In this document: piece by piece, positions 25,073 through 25,762 of the stretch | How the letters are laid out: the number at the start of each line of letters is the position of its first letter | Position numbering within the stretch: the stretch's first letter is position 1 | Origin: an uncultured Acinetobacter sp. | GTDB lineage: Bacteria > Cyanobacteriota > Vampirovibrionia > Gastranaerophilales > Gastranaerophilaceae | Assembly (NCBI GenBank): GCA_946623365.1 | Contig: CAMORE010000011.1 | Span: forward strand, 1 to 25,762 | Length of the DNA stretch: 25,762 bases | Direction: 5' to 3' | Notes under the pieces: model-generated | Seen by the model: the letters and a program-made list of their open reading frames with translations, nothing else | Databases searched by the model: none | What the model was told of the DNA's origin: nothing | Program-made: the position numbers and the translations under genes

Positions 25073-25762
25073 TTATATGCCAAACTTGTATTTTAATTTT
25101 TCCCATAAATTTTTCTTATGATGCCTTTGTGAATGATGTACCGGCAACATTTCATCACGTGCTCGTTCAAACTCCTCCTGGACATATTGTGCTTTATTCT
25201 GCATAAATTCTTCTCGTGTCATATCAATTGTCCAAGAATCAAAGTTTCCACGTTCTCTTTCCATTGCTTTATATTTTTTGTAACTGTATTTATCTTGTGC
25301 ATTTATAAGTATTCCATTTGTACGTGCAATTTCGGGATCATAATTTCCAACTCTACTTGAAAATTCTTGAAATCTTCTATTAAGGTGTTCTTCTTTTAAT
25401 CTTTTCATCTCTTTTTTCATAACTTTTTCTTCTTGTTTTGATTTCCACAGTTTTGGAAATTCTGTTATTTTTTCTTCCATCATACCGTTTTTACGTATAT
25501 ACGTATGATTTAGAATTCTCTCTGTTTCATTAAATGATTCAGGTAAGCTGTTTACACTACCTTTCGGTGAATCATTTACAGTTATTGAGGTCTGCTTAGA
25601 TTCATGTTGTGTTATGTTCTTGCCCGCTGTTTCTTCTTTTTTTCGTACTGAGATTGGTTTGATTGCTAATTTATCATATTCATCTTGAATTTCTGATAAT
25701 TCATTTTGTGTATGATTTTTAGGAACATTAACTTTTTGTGCACCGTTTAATTTTCTTTCGAA
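25073..25762 (-). CDS. C-terminal part of an unrecognised hydrophilic protein, truncated at the window edge
   Basis: The reverse frame ending with the stop at 25073-25075 stays open through 25762, giving at least 229 codons. An internal Met pair at 25483-25478 makes a 136-aa ORF look complete, but the codons before it contain no stop (for example FNETERILNHTYIRKNG immediately upstream), and no Shine-Dalgarno precedes that ATG. I read this as one longer gene starting beyond the window. The visible part is highly charged. Its upstream half (about 90 aa) is polar and low in hydrophobics (N, T, S, K, E), like a linker. The last 130 aa are helical with many Lys/Arg/Glu and end in a basic HHSQRHHKKNLWEK segment. 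No catalytic motif, signal peptide or membrane segment. Function unknown. Confidence 0.7.
   Translation of the reverse strand, partial: FERKLNGAQKVNVPKNHTQNELSEIQDEYDKLAIKPISVRKKEETAGKNITQHESKQTSITVNDSPKGSVNSLPESFNETERILNHTYIRKNGMMEEKITEFPKLWKSKQEEKVMKKEMKRLKEEHLNRRFQEFSSRVGNYDPEIARTNGILINAQDKYSYKKYKAMERERGNFDSWTIDMTREEFMQNKAQYVQEEFERARDEMLPVHHSQRHHKKNLWEKLKYKFGI

Overview
The window looks like an ordinary chromosomal segment of an AT-rich bacterium with an outer membrane. The evidence is a full peptidoglycan set (MurD, FtsW, MurG), a very large AsmA/TamB-like envelope protein, a lipoprotein with a clear lipobox and an exported TPR protein. The sigma factor has a short cyanobacterial-style layout. 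Together with low GC and a glycine-rich, Pro/Gln/Tyr-rich hypothetical protein, this suggests a gut Vampirovibrionia/Melainabacteria (Gastranaerophilales-like) genome. That placement is an inference; no rRNA gene is present to test it.

Layout. The left edge holds the first codons of gatB (minus strand). It is divergent from a small membrane protein with two zinc ribbons and a superinfection-immunity-type C-terminus. From 7.8 kb back to 1 kb on the minus strand lie a hypothetical membrane-associated protein and then a tight cluster: TPR protein with a very acidic tail, recN, dnaG, rpoD. The cluster ends in a 19-bp hairpin terminator (927-978). This is a dnaG-rpoD macromolecular-synthesis operon with repair and TPR genes added upstream. 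secA (minus) is divergent from a GAF-GGDEF-HD-GYP signalling protein (plus). Its best start is a TTG at 10747, downstream of a good extended -10 promoter.

Plus-strand genes from 12.7 to 19.7 kb form an envelope block: a 1453-aa AsmA/TamB-like protein, a 681-aa secreted TPR protein and a 135-aa lipoprotein. The last two are clearly one transcription unit. Convergent to them, on the minus strand, is murD-ftsW-murG, with 17-nt overlaps at both junctions. Further right are a patatin-like phospholipase and a 421-bp gene-free stretch containing a set of nested inverted repeats followed by a T-run. At the right edge is the C-terminal part of an unrecognised hydrophilic protein, whose reading frame stays open to the last base.

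There is no sign of insertion sequences, prophage, CRISPR, tRNA or rRNA. I did not find a clearly new multi-gene system. The observations most worth following are: a promoter that would place the transcription start on the A of the TPR gene's ATG (leaderless message), with similar spacing at neighbouring genes; the acidic-tailed TPR protein in the recN-dnaG-rpoD operon; a diguanylate cyclase with an apparently dead HD-GYP domain; and the structured intergenic element near 24.9 kb.
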